In this document: positions 1-7,432 of the stretch, piece after piece
Position numbering within the stretch: the first letter of the stretch is position 1
Layout of the letters: each line of letters opens with the position of its first letter
Assembly (NCBI GenBank): GCA_002493325.1
Contig: DKYL01000095.1
Coordinates: forward strand, 1 to 22,325
Direction of reading: 5' to 3'
DNA: 22,325 bases
DNA from: Ruminococcaceae bacterium UBA7101
Lineage (GTDB): Bacteria > Bacillota > Clostridia > Oscillospirales > Acutalibacteraceae
Notes under the pieces: model-generated
What the model was told of the DNA's origin: nothing
Seen by the model: only the letters and a program-made list of their open reading frames with translations
Databases searched by the model: none
Program-made: the position numbers and the translations under genes

Positions 1-16
1 ATCTATATATATGATG

Positions 17-61
17 TTTATGAACAGGTTTTTTTAATAATGTTTACAGTTTGTTCATAAA
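17..61. repeat. 10-bp inverted repeat upstream of the first gene
   Basis: TTTATGAACA (17-26) is the exact reverse complement of TGTTCATAAA (52-61), with a 25-nt AT-rich spacer that holds a run of seven T. It lies upstream of the promoter at 89-117. It could be the remains of a terminator for a gene left of the window or a regulator site; the sequence does not decide between these. I see no gene in 1-88. Confidence 0.4.
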
Positions 62-88
62 ATAATGGGATTTCTGACAATTTTTTTG

Positions 89-117
89 TTGAAATTTAAT
101 ATTGTTAATGGTATACT
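89..117 (+). promoter_or_regulatory. Sigma-A promoter of the lysine-rich membrane protein gene
   Basis: The -35 box is TTGAAA (89-94), followed by a 17-nt spacer and the -10 box TATACT (112-117). A TG one base before the -10 box gives an extended -10. The expected start point is near 124, about 23 nt before the TTG start codon. Confidence 0.7.
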
Positions 118-146
118 ACTTATAGACTTATAAGGGGGTAACTGCC

Positions 147-1019
147 TTGAGTAATGAAGAGAAAAAAGCTGCAAAGCTTGCTAAAAAGGAAGCTAAGGCT
201 GAAAAGAAAGAAGCAAAGGCTGTAAAGTCTTTGGAAAAGGCAAAGGCTAAGGCGGACAAAAAGCACGCTAAAGCATATCAGAAATTTGTTAAGGATACTG
301 AGAAGAAGAATAAGAAATCTCAGGAAAAGGCTTCAAAGAACGGAAGGGAATTTGTTCCCGTAGCAATTCCGGCTATTGATGAATTCCAGACCAAGGGCGA
401 AATCAAAGCTGAAAAGTCAATGGAAAAGGCATACGCAGCGTATGTTAAAAAGGTTGGCAAGAAGAATGCGAAGACAGAGAAGAAATGTGCTAAAAAGGGT
501 AAGCCGTTTGTTCCTGTTGCTGTTCCTACATATGAAGAGTTCTGCAACAGTTCTGCTGCTGAGAATAAGGGCGGAAAAATCTTTTTAATGATTATCCTTA
601 TTCTTTTAATCTGGTTATTGGTTTACTTTATGGTAATGTACAGCCAGTATGTTTATAATCCGCAGGGTGAGCCTACAACAGAAACAACAACATCACAGGG
701 AACACCGCAGGAGTATAAACCATACTCAAACATTCACGAGATTACCACTACACCTGATTACAGCATTGCTGATGCTAAGCGTTATCTCAAGCAGACACTC
801 AGTGATAACTGGAGTCAGCTTGGTTATGACAGTGATCCGTCAAGCAACGCAATTTCCTATAACAACAGAATTGTTAAGGTTAACGGTGCAGATTGCTATA
901 TGTTCACTGCAAGCGGCAAAACATTTGCTGTTGCTGTTAAGCTTTCAGCTTGTTACTATGCTCACAATGGTGAATACACACCAATTACATTCAACAACAC
1001 AGACCAGTTGTTTGATTAA
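147..1019 (+). CDS. Lysine/alanine-rich single-pass membrane protein with a duplicated 41-residue unit
   Basis: I do not recognise a family. The 290-residue protein starts at TTG, placed 8 nt behind the ribosome binding site AAGGGGGT. Residues 1-140 are highly charged (Lys/Ala/Glu) and probably helical. They contain two copies of a 41-residue unit, at residues 40-80 and 92-132; each ends in a conserved FVPVA-(I/V)-P segment followed by an acidic-acidic-Phe or Ile-Asp-Glu-Phe tail. A single hydrophobic helix spans about 144-165. After it come a Thr/Pro/Gln-rich linker (about 171-190) and a C-terminal domain (about 205-290) with two cysteines (C250, C269) that could form a disulfide if exported. 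The positive N-terminal side suggests N-in/C-out topology. It is a single-gene unit with its own promoter and terminator. The role is unknown; the basic region could bind nucleic acid or anionic partners, but that is speculation. Confidence 0.8.
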   Translation: MSNEEKKAAKLAKKEAKAEKKEAKAVKSLEKAKAKADKKHAKAYQKFVKDTEKKNKKSQEKASKNGREFVPVAIPAIDEFQTKGEIKAEKSMEKAYAAYVKKVGKKNAKTEKKCAKKGKPFVPVAVPTYEEFCNSSAAENKGGKIFLMIILILLIWLLVYFMVMYSQYVYNPQGEPTTETTTSQGTPQEYKPYSNIHEITTTPDYSIADAKRYLKQTLSDNWSQLGYDSDPSSNAISYNNRIVKVNGADCYMFTASGKTFAVAVKLSACYYAHNGEYTPITFNNTDQLFD

Positions 1020-1026
1020 AAAATTC

Positions 1027-1053
1027 AAAGCTCCTCTTTTGAGGAGCTTTATT
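1027..1053 (+). terminator. Intrinsic terminator after the membrane protein gene
   Basis: A 10-bp perfect stem pairs AAAGCTCCTC (1027-1036) with GAGGAGCTTT (1041-1050) across a TTTT loop. It lies 8 nt after the stop codon, and its T-rich tail is short and interrupted. Confidence 0.75.
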
Positions 1054-1071
1054 TTATGTGTTTTTCAGTAA

Positions 1072-1103
1072 AAATGCATCCCTGATAGAACAGGGATGCA
1101 TTT
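1072..1103 (-). terminator. Intrinsic terminator of the ACT/DUF711 operon
   Basis: A 13-bp perfect stem (1072-1084 with 1091-1103) has a 6-nt loop. Read on the minus strand it is followed by a TTTT-containing tail and sits about 50 nt past the DUF711 stop codon. On the plus strand it may act as a second barrier behind the hairpin at 1027-1050. Confidence 0.75.
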
Positions 1104-1153
1104 GCTTTCGTTCAGATGCGCAAGAAACATATTCTTGTTATTATCTGTACTAT

Positions 1154-2509
1154 TCAGTTTTTAAGGCTGTGAAGCGGTGCCGGTATTTTTCCGCCGCGGT
1201 TAATGAACTGAGCAGGGGATTTGTCGTTAATCTTCATAACAGGTCCGCTGCCGAGCAGACCGCCGAATTCAAGCTCGTCACCGATTGTCTTTCCGATAGC
1301 AGGAATTACTCTTACGGCAGTTGTTTTGCCGTTTACCATTCCGATGGCAGCTTCGTCTGCAATAAGTCCGCTGATGACCTCGGCAGTTGTGTCACCGGGT
1401 ACAACAATCATATCAAGACCAACAGAGCATACTGCTGTCATTGCTTCCAGCTTTTCAATCGTCAGAGCTTCAGCTCTTACAGCGTCAATCATACCTGCAT
1501 CCTCACTAACAGGAATAAATGCACCTGAAAGACCGCCGACACTGGATGATGCCATAACACCGCCTTTTTTAACTGCATCATTGAGCATTGCAAGGCAGGC
1601 TGTTGTTCCGCAGGCACCACACTGCTCAAGACCGATAGCCTCTAAAATATGAGCAACTGAATCACCTACGGCAGGGGTAGGTGCTAATGAAAGGTCAACA
1701 ATACCAAAAGGAACACCCAGTCTTCTTGACGCTTCCACACCAACAAGCTGACCCATTCTTGTAACCTTAAATGCAGTCTTTTTAATAAGCTCGGCAATTT
1801 CATTAATGGAATAGTCAGGATATTTTGATACTGCACTTCTTACCACACCGGGTCCTGAAACACCGACATTGATTACACAGTCAGGCTCTGACACACCGTG
1901 AAATGCACCCGCCATAAACGGATTATCCTCAGGAGCATTGCAGAATACAACCAGCTTTCCGGGAGCAATACAGTTATTGTTCTTAGTAAGCTCCGCTGCC
2001 TCTTTAACCTTCTGTCCCATAATCTTAACGGCGTCCATATTGATACCTGCTTTTGTTGAGCCTACATTGACCGATGAGCAGATGTGCTCAGTTTCAGCAA
2101 GTGCCTGCGGGATAGAGTTAATAAGCTCCAAATCACCTGCAGCAAAGCCTTTCTGAACAAGGGCACTGTAACCGCCGATAAAGTTAACACCGATTGTTCT
2201 TGCAGCCTTTTCAAGTGTAAGTGCATATTTAACAGGATCACCGCCGCTGATACCTGCCATGATTGCAATAGGTGTAACACTGACACGCTTGTTGATAATC
2301 GGGATGCCATATTCCTTTTCAATCTGTTCACCCGTTTCAACAAGCTTTTCAGCCTTTGTGCAGATTTTGTTATAAATTTTATCACAGGCTTTGTCAATAT
2401 CTGTATCAGCGCAGTCAAGCAGGGAGATACCCATTGTTGTTGTGCGGATATCAAGACATTCGTCCTGTATCATTCTTATTGTTTCTAAAATATCATATGT
2501 ATCTATCAA
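1154..2509 (-). CDS. DUF711 / UPF0210 family protein (PFL-like), partner of the ACT protein
   Basis: The 451-residue product matches the usual length (about 450) and sequence character of the UPF0210/DUF711 family, often annotated 'PFL family protein' because of a resemblance to the pyruvate formate-lyase barrel. Recognisable stretches are the N-terminal DIRTTTMGI segment, the NKRVSVTPIAIMAG segment and the Gly-rich SVGGLSGAFIPVSEDAGM segment. No biochemical role is established for the family, and I assign none. The start is TTG at 2509: an AGGAGG site stands 8 nt upstream and overlaps the stop codon of the ACT gene, and the next in-frame Met lies further in. The 12-nt gap and shared site imply translational coupling to the ACT protein. 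This gene order is conserved in many Gram-positives (for example streptococci), and the ACT domain may sense an amino acid for this protein. Confidence 0.9.
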   Translation of the reverse strand: MIDTYDILETIRMIQDECLDIRTTTMGISLLDCADTDIDKACDKIYNKICTKAEKLVETGEQIEKEYGIPIINKRVSVTPIAIMAGISGGDPVKYALTLEKAARTIGVNFIGGYSALVQKGFAAGDLELINSIPQALAETEHICSSVNVGSTKAGINMDAVKIMGQKVKEAAELTKNNNCIAPGKLVVFCNAPEDNPFMAGAFHGVSEPDCVINVGVSGPGVVRSAVSKYPDYSINEIAELIKKTAFKVTRMGQLVGVEASRRLGVPFGIVDLSLAPTPAVGDSVAHILEAIGLEQCGACGTTACLAMLNDAVKKGGVMASSSVGGLSGAFIPVSEDAGMIDAVRAEALTIEKLEAMTAVCSVGLDMIVVPGDTTAEVISGLIADEAAIGMVNGKTTAVRVIPAIGKTIGDELEFGGLLGSGPVMKINDKSPAQFINRGGKIPAPLHSLKN

Positions 2510-2521
2510 GGATTATACCTC

Positions 2522-2791
2522 CTATATTCTGTGCATGGAGTTAAAAATATCCTCATGCATAACGTGAATAGATAAGCTGTTTTCTTCACCGTATTTTGTT
2601 AATTCCTCTGAAAAGGTTGTCAGTTCAACAGTGCTTGATGATATATCTGCCATCATAATCATACAGAACATATCTTCCATAATTGTCTGTGAAACCTCTG
2701 TAATATTAATGCCGTATTTTGCACAAATGCCTGAAACCTTTGCAAGAATTCCTACAGTGTCTTTGCCGACTACTGTAATAACTGCTCTCAT
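2522..2791 (-). CDS. ACT domain protein, UPF0237 family
   Basis: This 89-residue protein is essentially one ACT domain. It opens with a MRAVITVVGKDTVGILAKV strand-helix unit containing the Gly-Ile-Leu turn typical of ACT ligand sites, followed by the GINITEVSQTI second strand. ACT domains bind amino acids or similar small ligands, usually as dimers. I start it at ATG 2791 rather than the upstream GTG at 2806, because that GTG is part of the ribosome binding site (GGAGGT, 9 nt before the ATG). It is the first gene of a two-gene minus-strand operon with the DUF711 gene. The likely role is a ligand-sensing partner of DUF711; the ligand is unknown. Confidence 0.9.
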   Translation of the reverse strand: MRAVITVVGKDTVGILAKVSGICAKYGINITEVSQTIMEDMFCMIMMADISSSTVELTTFSEELTKYGEENSLSIHVMHEDIFNSMHRI

Positions 2792-2823
2792 AGTCTTTAC
2801 CTCCACTTGGTTTATTAGATAAA

Positions 2824-2852
2824 ATTATAACAGAGAAATAAAATTTTTTCAA
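2824..2852 (-). promoter_or_regulatory. Sigma-A promoter of the ACT/DUF711 operon
   Basis: On the minus strand the -35 box TTGAAA (plus-strand 2847-2852) is followed by a 17-nt spacer and a perfect TATAAT -10 box (plus-strand 2824-2829). It lies 33 nt upstream of the ACT start codon. Confidence 0.8.
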
Positions 2853-2869
2853 TAAAGCTAAGAAATATA

Positions 2870-2898
2870 TTTAATTTTTTTTAATAATGTGTTAAAAT
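2870..2898 (+). promoter_or_regulatory. Probable promoter of the hisJ-lrp-aminotransferase-ispE-adh operon
   Basis: The -10 box TAAAAT (2893-2898) is preceded by TG at the extended -10 position (2890-2891). The -35 region at 2870-2875 (TTTAAT) is poor. It is divergent from the ACT promoter and about 35 nt upstream of the chosen HisJ start. Confidence 0.5.
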
Positions 2899-2933
2899 AC
2901 AATCTGACAAATGTGAAAATTCGGCAGGTGCTT

Positions 2934-3740
2934 ATGGAATATTCTACTATTTATGATATGCATACTCACAGCCTGCACAGCTTTGATGGTAATGACAGCT
3001 GTGAAACCTTGTGCGTGTCTGCACTTGAGCAGGGTGCGGCAGGTATTGCCATTACCGACCATTGTGATATTGACGGTATGGATATGGACATTGACAGGCT
3101 GTGCACAAATCAGTTAAATGAGCTTGCAGAGTGTGTTAACAAATTTTCCCCAAAGCTTGATGTACTCAAGGGTATTGAAATCGGTCAGGGGATTTACAGA
3201 AAAAAGGAAACCGAATATCTTTTTAATAAATATCCTTATGATTTTGTGCTTGGCTCTCTTCATAATCTTGAAAATATGGAGGATTTCTATTTTCTCAATT
3301 ACAAGGATTATGATGTTTATGAGCTTCTCGGCAGATATTTTGACGGCTTGCTGGAGCTCAGCGAGTGGGGAACTTTTGATTCACTGGCACATTTAACATA
3401 TCCTTTGCGTTATATCATTGCAAGGGACAAGATAAATGTTGATTTGTCACGCTTTGATGAAGTTATTGACAGTATTTTTGAAGCTCTGATAAAAAATGAC
3501 AAAGCCCTTGAAATCAATACATCAGGTCTTTTTATGGAAATGAAGGATACATTGCCGAATGTAAGCTATGTTAAAAGATTTAAGGAACTGGGCGGTAAAT
3601 ATATTACTGTTGGCAGTGATTCACATTATGCAGATAAGGTGCTCAGAGGTATTGAAACAGGTTACGGTCTTGCACGAGCGGCAGGCTTCGACAGTGTAAC
3701 AATTTTTAAAGAACATAATCCGATATTAATAAAAATTTAA
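2934..3740 (+). CDS. hisJ: Histidinol-phosphatase of the HisJ type (PHP domain)
   Basis: The protein is a PHP-family phosphoesterase, likely dephosphorylating histidinol phosphate to histidinol, the penultimate step of histidine synthesis. The metal-binding PHP motifs are all visible in the 268-residue form: H10-T-H12, T-D42-H43, E82 in GIEIG, H110 in GSLHN, H153 in LAHLTYP, and D229/H231 in GSDSH. The length is typical of HisJ (about 270). I use ATG 2934 because a longer GTG start at 2889 would lie upstream of the predicted transcription start; the site before the ATG (CAGGTG) is modest. No other his genes are in the window, so another sugar- or amino-acid-phosphate substrate is possible. 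It is the first gene of an operon, with lrp starting 13 nt after it. Confidence 0.85.
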   Translation: MEYSTIYDMHTHSLHSFDGNDSCETLCVSALEQGAAGIAITDHCDIDGMDMDIDRLCTNQLNELAECVNKFSPKLDVLKGIEIGQGIYRKKETEYLFNKYPYDFVLGSLHNLENMEDFYFLNYKDYDVYELLGRYFDGLLELSEWGTFDSLAHLTYPLRYIIARDKINVDLSRFDEVIDSIFEALIKNDKALEINTSGLFMEMKDTLPNVSYVKRFKELGGKYITVGSDSHYADKVLRGIETGYGLARAAGFDSVTIFKEHNPILIKI

Positions 3741-3752
3741 TGAGGTGTTTGA

Positions 3753-4232
3753 ATGGACAAGCTTTTAGGACTTATAGAGAAAAATCCAAGATTAACCAAC
3801 GCTGAAATGGCGGTAATGCTGGGTATCAGCGAGGAATCGGTTAACAAACAGATTAAAGAATATGAACAGTGCGGTGTTATTAAAGGCTACCGTGCTATTA
3901 TTGATAAGGATAAAACCGATGCACAGACGGTAACTGCACTTATCGAAATTAAGGTGCAGCCCAAGTCAAATCACGGTTTTGATGATATTGCAAAGCGTAT
4001 TGCACAGCTTGATGAGGTTGAAAGTGTTTATCTTATGAGCGGCGGCTTTGACCTTGCGTGTACTGTAACTGATAAATCGTTTCAGGAGGTTGCAATGTTT
4101 GTTGCAAAGCGTCTTTCACCTATGGATGATGTTATGTCAACAGCAACCCATTTCATTTTGAAAAAATTCAAGGAGCAGGGCATTCCCTTTGCTGAAAAAC
4201 AAAAAGACGATAGGGGGAACATTTCCTTTTGA
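3753..4232 (+). CDS. Lrp/AsnC family transcriptional regulator
   Basis: The 159-residue protein has an N-terminal winged helix-turn-helix (about residues 1-50, with the TNAEMAVMLGISEESVNKQIKEY helix-turn-helix) followed by an AsnC/Lrp ligand-binding RAM domain (about 65-145) with the GGFDLACTV strand. Members are dimers or octamers that sense amino acids. A GAGGTG site lies 6 nt before the ATG. Its stop codon overlaps the start of the aminotransferase gene by 4 nt, an arrangement that recurs in Clostridia and suggests that it controls the aminotransferase operon in response to an amino acid. The effector cannot be told from sequence. No operator was identified. Confidence 0.9.
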   Translation: MDKLLGLIEKNPRLTNAEMAVMLGISEESVNKQIKEYEQCGVIKGYRAIIDKDKTDAQTVTALIEIKVQPKSNHGFDDIAKRIAQLDEVESVYLMSGGFDLACTVTDKSFQEVAMFVAKRLSPMDDVMSTATHFILKKFKEQGIPFAEKQKDDRGNISF

Positions 4233-5416
4233 TTAATTACAGCGAATTTTTAAATAAAAAGGTTGTTGACGTTAAGCCAAGCGGAATCAGAAAGTTCTTC
4301 TCTATTGCAGAAGAAATGGATGATGTTATTTCTCTCGGTGTCGGCGAGCCTGATTTTTTAACTCCCTGGCATATACGTCAGACGGGTATAAAATATCTTG
4401 AAAAGGGTGCAACAAGATATACGGCAAATGCCGGTCTTATTGAATTAAGGCGTGAAATAGCTAACTTCTTTTCAAGAAAATATAAGGTTGATTATGATTA
4501 CAAGAGTGAGGTTATGGTAACAGTAGGCGGCTCTGAGGGCATTGATATGTGCATCCGTTCATTGATTTCAGATGGTGATGAGGTGCTTGTTGTAGAGCCT
4601 TCATTTGTCTGTTACCGACCTATTGTTGAAACCTGCGGCGGTGTTACAGTTCCTCTTGTTACAAAAAATGAAAACAATTTTAAATTGACTGCCGAAGATT
4701 TAGAAGCAGCAATTACCGATAAAACAAAGCTTCTTGTTTTGCCGTATCCCAATAATCCAACAGGTGCAGTAATGCGTAAGGATGATCTTGTGGCAATTGC
4801 ACGAGTTATTAAAAAGTATAACCTTCTTGTTTTGTCGGATGAGATTTATGCAGAGCTCACCTATGGGGATCAGAACCATATTTCTATCGCTTCAATATCA
4901 GATATGAAGGAGCGTACAATTGTAATCAATGGTTTTTCAAAAAACTATTCCATGACAGGATGGCGTCTGGGATATGCTGTGGGACCTAAGCCGATTATTG
5001 AGCAGATGACAAAGCTTCATCAGTTTGCGATAATGTCTGCTCCAACCAACTCACAGTGGGCGGCAATTGATGCGCTCAGAAACGGTGATGAGGATATTGA
5101 GCGTATGATTACCGACTATGATATGCGACGTCGCTTTACTGTTAATGCTTTCAGAGAAATCGGTCTTGATTGTTTTGAGCCTGAGGGTGCTTTCTATGTC
5201 TTCCCTTGCATCAAGTCAACGGGCTTAGGCTCAGAGGAATTTTGCGAAAAGCTGATTATGTCCAAAAAGGTTGCAGTTGTGCCGGGCAATGCGTTTGGTG
5301 ACTGCGGTGAGGGCTTTATACGTGTATCCTATTGCTATTCGATTGAAAATATCAAGGAAGCTATCAGCCGAATAGGTGAATTTATAAAAGAAATTGGAGC
5401 AGATAATGGAAATTAA
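4229..5416 (+). CDS. PLP-dependent aminotransferase, class I/II (AspC-like fold)
   Basis: The 395-residue fold-type I aminotransferase shows the full set of class I/II motifs: the YTANAGLIELR loop (about 64-74), YPNNPTG (173-179), the aspartate that contacts the pyridine nitrogen (D204 in SDEIY), the Schiff-base lysine K238 in SKNYSMTGWRLGY, and the C-terminal carboxylate-binding Arg in GFIRVSY. It transfers amino groups between amino acids and 2-oxo acids; the substrate (Asp, Ala or aromatic) cannot be fixed. It starts at TTG 4229, overlapping the lrp stop as TTGA, with an AGGGGGA site about 11 nt upstream. This implies translational coupling. The end overlaps ispE by 11 nt. Confidence 0.92.
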   Translation: MINYSEFLNKKVVDVKPSGIRKFFSIAEEMDDVISLGVGEPDFLTPWHIRQTGIKYLEKGATRYTANAGLIELRREIANFFSRKYKVDYDYKSEVMVTVGGSEGIDMCIRSLISDGDEVLVVEPSFVCYRPIVETCGGVTVPLVTKNENNFKLTAEDLEAAITDKTKLLVLPYPNNPTGAVMRKDDLVAIARVIKKYNLLVLSDEIYAELTYGDQNHISIASISDMKERTIVINGFSKNYSMTGWRLGYAVGPKPIIEQMTKLHQFAIMSAPTNSQWAAIDALRNGDEDIERMITDYDMRRRFTVNAFREIGLDCFEPEGAFYVFPCIKSTGLGSEEFCEKLIMSKKVAVVPGNAFGDCGEGFIRVSYCYSIENIKEAISRIGEFIKEIGADNGN

Positions 5417-6278
5417 GGTTAAAGCATATGCTAAAATAAATCTGATGCTTGATATTATTTACAGAAGAACCGACGGTTATCATGATCTTTTTATGATCAT
5501 GCAGAGCATCGGTATTTACGATACTGTAACTGTCACTGCAACCAAGTCAAAAAAAATAACCATTACCTGTAATATTGATGATATACCCCTTGATGAGCAT
5601 AATATTGCCTATAAGGCAGCGGCTGCCTTTTTCGACAGTACCAAAATCAAAAATAAGGGTGTCAATATAGATATAGTTAAAAGAATACCACACGCTGCCG
5701 GTATGGCTGGCGGCAGTGCTGACGGAGCAGGTGTGCTTGTGGCACTTAATGAGCTGACAGGTGCAGGCTTGTCCGATGACGAGCTTTGTGCTATCGGAGT
5801 TAAAATCGGTGCCGATGTACCATTCTGTATTAAGGGCGGCACACTGCTTGCACAGGGTATCGGTGATGTGCTGAATAAGGTTAAACCGCTAAAAAAATGC
5901 TATATTGTGATTGCAAAGCCCGATTGCTCTGTTAATACTGCATCTGCTTACAAACAGTTTGATGAATGCGGCAAGGTGCATACGCCCGACAAGCTTGGTA
6001 TGCTCTATGCAATGCAGGGCAGGGATTTAAAGGAAATCTGTTCAAAAATGGAGAATGTTTTTGAACAGTTTATTGCGGTTGAAAATAAGGTTGAGATTAA
6101 AGACATTATGCGGGCAAACGCTGCTCTGGGTGTTTGTATGAGCGGCAGCGGTCCTACTGTTTTCGGTATATTCGACAATAAAGACAGTGCTGAAAAATGT
6201 GCTCTTGAGCTAAAACCTCTTGCAAAGGATATTGCAGTTACCTCCCCTGTTTCTAAGGGTTGCAGAATTGTGAAGTGA
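5406..6278 (+). CDS. ispE: 4-diphosphocytidyl-2-C-methyl-D-erythritol kinase
   Basis: IspE phosphorylates CDP-methylerythritol with ATP in the MEP pathway of isoprenoid synthesis, in the cytoplasm. The 290-residue GHMP kinase shows KAYAKINL with catalytic K10, GYH (24-26), the ATP-binding PHAAGMAGGSADGAG loop (95-109, a normal variant of PxxxGLGGGS) and catalytic D137 in GADVPF. The C-terminal MSGSGPTVFGIF motif is also present. ATG 5406 is chosen: TTGGAG at 5394-5399 is its ribosome binding site, and an in-frame TTG at 5394 would lack one. It overlaps the aminotransferase by 11 nt, so it is coupled to amino acid genes with no metabolic link; position in an operon is often arbitrary for this gene. 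Confidence 0.95.
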   Translation: MEIKVKAYAKINLMLDIIYRRTDGYHDLFMIMQSIGIYDTVTVTATKSKKITITCNIDDIPLDEHNIAYKAAAAFFDSTKIKNKGVNIDIVKRIPHAAGMAGGSADGAGVLVALNELTGAGLSDDELCAIGVKIGADVPFCIKGGTLLAQGIGDVLNKVKPLKKCYIVIAKPDCSVNTASAYKQFDECGKVHTPDKLGMLYAMQGRDLKEICSKMENVFEQFIAVENKVEIKDIMRANAALGVCMSGSGPTVFGIFDNKDSAEKCALELKPLAKDIAVTSPVSKGCRIVK

Positions 6279-6279
6279 T

Positions 6280-7311
6280 ATGATGAATTATAATAATGAA
6301 AAGTTTATAAGCGAATTTATAGCGTTGATAAAAAACATTAATCCAAATAAAATACTCTTTGTATGCAGTGCAGATTATGATCGGTACGGTTACAGAAAGG
6401 CGCTTGATGAGTTCGGTGCCGACTCTGTGCCATTTACCGATTTTGAGCCTTGTCCTGAGGTATCCTCCGTTAAAAACGGTGTTGAGGTTTTTAAGCAGAA
6501 TAACTGTGATTTTATTGTGGCTGTGGGCGGCGGCAGTGCGATTGACGTTGCCAAGGCAATTAAGCTTTTTGCTGAAAGTGATGTTGAAATTCTTGCTGTC
6601 CCCACAACAGCAGGAACCGGTGCAGAGGTAACACGCTTTTCCGTGCTCTATAATAATGGCGACAAGGACTCTGTGCGCAGCTGGGATATTATCCCCGATT
6701 ATCAGATCTTTGATTATACCACGCTTGAAAGCCTGCCGTATATTCAAAGAGTTGTAACAGCTCTTGATGCTTTCACGCACGCTGTTGAGGCTTACTGGTC
6801 AAAGGATGCAACGGATGAAAGCCGTGATTATTCTGCAGAAGCACTTTCACTTTTCAATGAGCATTTTGAAAATTATCTTGCTGATGACAAAAGTGCTTAT
6901 GAGCCTATGATGAAATGCAGCGAGCTTGCAGGCAGAGCCATAAATATTGCGCAGACTACTGCCTGCCATGCCTTCAGCTATAAGCTGCATAAGCTGAAGG
7001 GCTTTTATCACGGACAGGCTGTGGCTGTCTGTCTTGTGTATATCTGGAAATATATGCTTGAGCAGAACAGTGATGATATTGCGCTTGAGCTTCTTCTTGC
7101 CGAAACTGAAATTGTTTCAGGCTATACACCTGAAAGATTAGAGGAGCTTTTGTCTAATCTCGGTCTGCTTGATGATTTGACAATGACCGCAGAGCAGTTT
7201 GACGAAACTGTAAATGGTGTAAACGTCAATCGTCTGTCAAATCATCCTGTTTCTTTCAATAGTGATGATATTAAAAATATTTATGGTTCATTTATCAAGG
7301 TAATAAAATAA
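6280..7311 (+). CDS. Iron-containing alcohol dehydrogenase family protein
   Basis: The 343-residue protein belongs to the group III (Fe-dependent) alcohol dehydrogenases. The nucleotide-binding AVGGGSAIDVAKA (81-93) and PTTAGTGAEVT (108-118) segments are present, as are the four metal ligands D163 and H167 (ALDAFTHAVEAY), H230 and H244 (FYHGQAVAV). It should reduce an aldehyde, or oxidise an alcohol, with NAD(P)H. It is a little shorter than the common 380-residue butanol dehydrogenases and looks closer to the branch that includes phosphonoacetaldehyde reductases, but no phosphonate gene is nearby and the substrate is unknown. It begins 1 nt after the ispE stop with a weak binding site (a second ATG follows at once) and ends the operon. 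Confidence 0.88.
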   Translation: MMNYNNEKFISEFIALIKNINPNKILFVCSADYDRYGYRKALDEFGADSVPFTDFEPCPEVSSVKNGVEVFKQNNCDFIVAVGGGSAIDVAKAIKLFAESDVEILAVPTTAGTGAEVTRFSVLYNNGDKDSVRSWDIIPDYQIFDYTTLESLPYIQRVVTALDAFTHAVEAYWSKDATDESRDYSAEALSLFNEHFENYLADDKSAYEPMMKCSELAGRAINIAQTTACHAFSYKLHKLKGFYHGQAVAVCLVYIWKYMLEQNSDDIALELLLAETEIVSGYTPERLEELLSNLGLLDDLTMTAEQFDETVNGVNVNRLSNHPVSFNSDDIKNIYGSFIKVIK

Positions 7312-7324
7312 TTATTATGGTTAA

Positions 7325-7370
7325 GGGATACCCTATATAAATTAATTTTAGGGTATCCCGAATTTTATTA
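7325..7370 (+). terminator. Terminator of the hisJ-to-adh operon
   Basis: An 11-bp perfect stem pairs GGGATACCCTA (7325-7335) with its complement at 7349-7359 across a 13-nt AT loop, followed by GAATTTTATT. The tail is interrupted but T-rich, and the hairpin sits 13 nt after the alcohol dehydrogenase stop. Confidence 0.7.
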
Positions 7371-7376
7371 TATAAC

Positions 7377-7394
7377 TGACACACGATTAACACA
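7377..7394 (+). promoter_or_regulatory. Direct-repeat box, candidate OmpR/PhoB-type response regulator site
   Basis: TGACACA (7377-7383) and TAACACA (7388-7394) differ at one base and are separated by exactly 4 nt, giving an 11-bp period. That spacing is the hallmark of PhoB/PhoP-class binding boxes. It lies 39 nt before the response regulator start, just upstream of a TATATT -10-like element at 7404-7409. Autoregulation is the obvious inference. Confidence 0.45.
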
Positions 7395-7432
7395 CAGGCA
7401 TTATATATTGATGTCGAAAGGAAGTGGTGAAT

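Noticed and set aside
1221..1652. Long open frames antisense to the DUF711 gene (also 2084-2488 and 1058-1528)
   Set aside because: They overlap a clearly conserved gene on the other strand, have no ribosome binding site and show low-complexity or cysteine-rich translations typical of shadow frames.
2889..2933. Upstream GTG start giving a 283-residue HisJ
   Set aside because: The GTG lies upstream of the predicted transcription start and before the -10 box end; the PHP domain starts just after ATG 2934 and the shorter length fits the family.
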